Shown: positions 30,368 to 33,359 of the stretch, in pieces | Layout of the letters: every line of letters begins with the position of its first letter | Numbering within the stretch: the first letter of the stretch is position 1 | Source of the DNA: an uncultured Lachnospiraceae bacterium | Lineage (GTDB): Bacteria; Bacillota; Clostridia; Lachnospirales; Lachnospiraceae | NCBI GenBank assembly: GCA_902785985.1 | Contig: CADABA010000016.1 | Location: 9,518-42,876 of the forward strand | DNA length: 33,359 nt | Direction: 5' to 3' | Translations under genes and position numbers: made by a program | Notes under the pieces: generated by a model | Database searches by the model: none | Told to the model about the DNA's origin: nothing | The model's input: the letters and a program-made list of their open reading frames with translations, nothing else

Positions 30368-32890
30368 TCACTGCGGGATAACAGGTGTCCAATAGCTGTT
30401 ATCGTACACATCTGTCAGACAATAGGATGCGACGAATGTGTTGCCGTCCTCGGTATCCAGTTCCAGATTCTCGATCACGAACTCCATGTCCTCTGTGATC
30501 GTGAGCGGCTCGCCGACCCTGTACCCGTCCTCGAAAGTTCCGTCATAGTGATAATAGTCACATACGAACTCAATCGTCGAATCCACAAGCTCCGGATCCG
30601 CTATATCCGTGATCTTGCCCATGATCGCCTCGACAGAATCCGTGTTCTGGACTGTGCTGATGCCGACGACAGTACCTTTCGGCTCAAGATTCGAGAATGT
30701 AACGATCAGATAACAGTGCGTTTCCCCGTTCAGGATCGCCGGAATCTTGCCTATAATGTTATAGTTCGACCCATCCGAATAGGCGCTCAGCATGTAGTAC
30801 GGAACCACCTGCCCGTTAAGTGTCATCCATGTGCCGTCCCAGCTTCCGACAAGGTCATAATCCTCGTCAAATTCCATCACGTTATCGAGTCCGAGATTGA
30901 GATATCCCCCTCCGTCGTCAACGAACACGTTGAGCTCGACAGACTCGATCAGATTCCACTGCTCATCGCTGAGCTTTAAGACGTTCTTCCCGTTCTTCAC
31001 GGTCCAGACAAGCTCGGATGCGACGATCGAATTATCGGCGTAGTACTGCTGCTTCTCTTTGATCAGGTCCGTGTTGAGCCAGTCGGAGTTTTCTTCGGTA
31101 AGTCCGTTAACTTCCTTGCCCGGAGCAATTCCCCTTGCACCCAGGAATGCATTGAGGAGCTGTCCGATCATCTCGTAGTTCGCGTCAGCACCGCCGTAGG
31201 AAGTACCGGAAGAACCCGAACCCGTCGAGCTCCCGTAACCGCCGCCGAACAGCGAGTAAGCCGGTGAAGACGTACCGCCGCCGGAGACCTGACCGCCGAC
31301 AAGAAGGCTTGCAAAGTTTTTGCAGGCTTCGGTATAGTTCGAGTCAAACCCGATCGCGTTCAGTGTTTTCAGGATCGTGCTCACATAGGATGTCTTCCTG
31401 TACGGGAAGTACACGGATACACCGTAGGCATTATAATAGCTCTTGCAGGTCATGTTATATTTGACGATTCCGCGGAGCGCTTTTGCAAGAGCATCGCTCT
31501 CCTTCGTTCCGAGCTTATCGCAGAAGTCGATGAGGTCGATCTGGTCAATGCGCTCGGACGACGCGAACTCCAGAGATTTCTGGCGCGCATTGGCGACAGT
31601 CTGATATCCGTCTCCCCTGATCATCTCGTTCAGAGATTTGGAAAATGCAGACAGCGCCTGCGGGATCGTCCCATGTGCTTCCGCAAGGTCGATAACGGAG
31701 AGCGTTGTCGAGTCGCCTCTGGTCTTTCTGGCGTTATCCGTTGTAAATGTATCGCAGATGACCTTGCCGAGAGACAGCGTATCAATGGACGTATTGCTGC
31801 TGAGTTTCGTCAGCCAGTCTGTATAATACCAGCCGTATCCCGGCTCTGTCTCCTCCGACGCAATCAGATAGTCCGCAAAAGGCTCGATCGCCATTGCATT
31901 CTCAAGATTTGCCATAAGGCAGGCGTCATAACCGATGAAATCGAACCGGGTACCGCCGTTCTTCAGCGCCTTCACGATATCGTAAAGCATCATGGAACCG
32001 CTGCTCCTGAACTTTTCATCGTAACCATAGCCGGAAAGAGTCCCGCCGCCGTGATCCCAGAGGATCAGTTCATAGCGGTCAGCCGGGAATTTCTGCTTTG
32101 TATAGTTTATGAAAGAACTGAGCGTATCCGCATAGGTCATCGCAACACTGCCGATGTTGGATTCCAGCTTTTCGACACCGCCTGACTTCACGCGGTAGAT
32201 CTGATTCGTGCTGCTGGAGACGACGGAATTCTTCCATCTCGAGCATCCGCCCGTGTAGACGATAATGTTCACTTTATCCGGGTCGATCTTTGCGGAAGCC
32301 ATCTCGTTAAGGTCGCTCGTCGCCATGCCGTAGTTGGACTCAAGATCCGTACCGCACATATAGACCATGACCGTCACTCTGTCCTTGCCGCCGCCGATGA
32401 TCTTAGTGTATTTCTCCCGCGCGCCCTCGGCGACCTCACTGTTGACTGTCCCGGAGCCGTTGGAGGCTGCCGCTTCATTATACGTGCCGCCTGTTCCATA
32501 GCTGCCGCCCGATCCGCCCGATGAGCTGCCGCTCTCGCTCGCCGGCTGATAGTAATCAAAGAAGGATGGTCCGGAAGAGCCCGATTGGCTGCCGCCCGAT
32601 GAACCTCCGGAGTTTCCGAATACGAAATAGAGGACTATTACGACCACGACGAGCGGAAGCAGTTTCCCCATTCCGCCGGCTCTCGTTACGCCCGCTCTTC
32701 GGCCGGGTCCGGCGGACTGCCCTCCGCCGGAGTTTCCCGGACCTGTCTTTCCTCCGGAGAATCCGGGCTTGCTGCCTATTTTCCCGCTCTGCGGCCCGGA
32801 AGAACCGACCCCTTCTCCACGCTTGTGTATGGTGGCTTTTCCGGTTCCGACCTGTTTCTCACGGCCAACCGGTCTTTGCTTTCTGTCCAT
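30368..32890 (-). CDS. Clostripain (C11) family cysteine protease, membrane anchored
   Basis: This 840-residue protein has a basic, Gly-rich cytoplasmic start (1-75), one membrane helix (about 76-92) and a long Gly/Ser linker, so the rest lies outside. A caspase-like C11 domain follows (about 170-540), with the catalytic His near 280 in L-I-L-W-D-H-G-G-G and the catalytic Cys near 324 in Y-D-A-C-L-M. Such enzymes usually cleave after Arg or Lys and may self-process. A second Gly/Ser linker (about 545-590) precedes a C-terminal domain rich in Asp and Tyr that I do not recognise. The ATG at 32890 follows AGGAGG at six nucleotides; an upstream in-frame ATG at 32938 lacks a site. Confidence 0.92.
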   Translation of the reverse strand: MDRKQRPVGREKQVGTGKATIHKRGEGVGSSGPQSGKIGSKPGFSGGKTGPGNSGGGQSAGPGRRAGVTRAGGMGKLLPLVVVVIVLYFVFGNSGGSSGGSQSGSSGPSFFDYYQPASESGSSSGGSGGSYGTGGTYNEAAASNGSGTVNSEVAEGAREKYTKIIGGGKDRVTVMVYMCGTDLESNYGMATSDLNEMASAKIDPDKVNIIVYTGGCSRWKNSVVSSSTNQIYRVKSGGVEKLESNIGSVAMTYADTLSSFINYTKQKFPADRYELILWDHGGGTLSGYGYDEKFRSSGSMMLYDIVKALKNGGTRFDFIGYDACLMANLENAMAIEPFADYLIASEETEPGYGWYYTDWLTKLSSNTSIDTLSLGKVICDTFTTDNARKTRGDSTTLSVIDLAEAHGTIPQALSAFSKSLNEMIRGDGYQTVANARQKSLEFASSERIDQIDLIDFCDKLGTKESDALAKALRGIVKYNMTCKSYYNAYGVSVYFPYRKTSYVSTILKTLNAIGFDSNYTEACKNFASLLVGGQVSGGGTSSPAYSLFGGGYGSSTGSGSSGTSYGGADANYEMIGQLLNAFLGARGIAPGKEVNGLTEENSDWLNTDLIKEKQQYYADNSIVASELVWTVKNGKNVLKLSDEQWNLIESVELNVFVDDGGGYLNLGLDNVMEFDEDYDLVGSWDGTWMTLNGQVVPYYMLSAYSDGSNYNIIGKIPAILNGETHCYLIVTFSNLEPKGTVVGISTVQNTDSVEAIMGKITDIADPELVDSTIEFVCDYYHYDGTFEDGYRVGEPLTITEDMEFVIENLELDTEDGNTFVASYCLTDVYDNSYWTPVIPQ

Positions 32891-33110
32891 TTTATTCCTC
32901 CTTCTCTTATAGATACCGCCAGAACTTTTCTTTTTCAAAAGTCCGGTATCCTGGGTACTCAGGAATCGGATAGTAATATTTTAATAGAAAACCCTCTTTC
33001 TGTAAATTGCCGATTCCATGCGGAAAGGATTTCGGCTCAGCTTCCTTTGGGAGATCCGCCCCTCCAAAACGGCAAACGGGCTTCCTGTACATTCCGAAGA
33101 AAATATCCTC
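32891..33110. other. Intergenic region upstream of the clostripain-like gene
   Basis: No gene seen. On the minus strand TTGAAA and TATCTA are separated by 17 nt near 32910-32940 and could be a weak promoter. I could not find a clear terminator for the nitroreductase gene that ends at 33111. Confidence 0.3.
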
Positions 33111-33359
33111 TTACCTGATCCTGAATGAAATATCCCGGACGTCCTTCTTCGGCACATAATAATCCCTGTTCTCATCCAGATAATACTTGAGCTTTCCGTC
33201 CTCACCGACCGGAACGACCGTCGACTTATGCGTCGGATACCCGAATGCGATCGCCGTATGGATCTCATACTTTTCCGGAATCGCGAGCGCTTCCCGGATC
33301 GCCTTCCGGTCGATCGCGCCCATGATGCAGCTTCCGACTCCGTGATACCATGCAGCCAT
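33111..33359 (-). CDS. Nitroreductase family protein (C-terminal part, cut by window edge)
   Basis: The last 82 or so residues of a flavin-dependent nitroreductase-type oxidoreductase, whose N-terminus lies beyond the window. The pattern W-Y-H-G-V-G-S-C-I-M-G-A-I-D-R, then I-A-F-G-Y-P, then a YYLDEN...YYVPKK ending is typical of the C-terminal half of FMN-binding nitroreductases of about 170-180 residues. Substrate cannot be told from this part. Confidence 0.82.
   Translation of the reverse strand: MAAWYHGVGSCIMGAIDRKAIREALAIPEKYEIHTAIAFGYPTHKSTVVPVGEDGKLKYYLDENRDYYVPKKDVRDISFRIR

Noticed and set aside
30169-30411. Minus-strand ORF of 80 codons between the clostripain-like and prepilin peptidase genes
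   Set aside because: Considered as a missing pilin, but it has no prepilin cleavage motif or suitable hydrophobic helix and overlaps the clostripain terminator.

Overview
The window looks like chromosome from an anaerobic Clostridia-class Firmicute, most likely a Lachnospiraceae-type gut bacterium. The evidence is moderate GC, strong GGAGG ribosome binding sites, an oxygen-sensitive class III ribonucleotide reductase (NrdD/NrdG), a clostridial-order Rnf complex (C-D-G-E-A-B), a Tad/Flp pilus machine, a clostripain-like C11 protease and an L,D-transpeptidase. Nearly all genes are on the minus strand; only a small DUF3232-like gene and galE are on the plus strand. I saw no tRNA, rRNA, CRISPR array or transposase.

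Layout from left to right. Bases 1-1000 hold a repeat copy, nrdG and its leader, which contains a short inverted-repeat element. Bases 1017-3440 hold a terminator, an L,D-transpeptidase with a long leader, and a small membrane ORF. Bases 3526-9500 hold a MATE exporter with a repetitive N-terminal tail, co-transcribed behind a SNF2 helicase with two SWIM-like fingers. Bases 9600-10410 hold the DUF3232-like gene, a repeat copy and the nrdD terminator. Bases 10517-12900 hold nrdD under a tandem NrdR-box promoter. Bases 12987-16692 hold tadA-tadB-tadC. Bases 16755-18630 hold an AraC regulator and a Nudix gene. Bases 18740-20160 hold galE, its terminator and two repeat copies. Bases 20159-25830 hold rnfC-(rnfD::rnfG)-rnfE-rnfA-rnfB and a broken Nudix gene under a perfect-consensus promoter. 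Bases 25847-29901 hold a second Tad block: prepilin peptidase, TadZ and a large polytopic membrane protein translationally coupled to TadZ. Bases 30279-32890 hold a clostripain-type protease, and 33111-33359 the end of a nitroreductase.

Functional picture: NrdD and its activase NrdG make deoxynucleotides without oxygen. Rnf couples ferredoxin oxidation to NAD reduction with ion pumping. The two Tad blocks together give the secretion ATPase, both platform proteins, the polar localiser and the prepilin peptidase, but no pilin is in view.

The most interesting non-genic signal is an interspersed family of palindromic, inverted-repeat elements, with at least seven mosaic copies between genes. One makes up most of the nrdG 5' leader, and others abut terminators. 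The most interesting coding signals are an RnfD-RnfG fusion, an RnfB missing two internal segments including one Fe-S motif, a Nudix gene that has lost its catalytic box, a TadC homologue with an Ig-like insert, and a 12-residue repeat tail on the MATE exporter.
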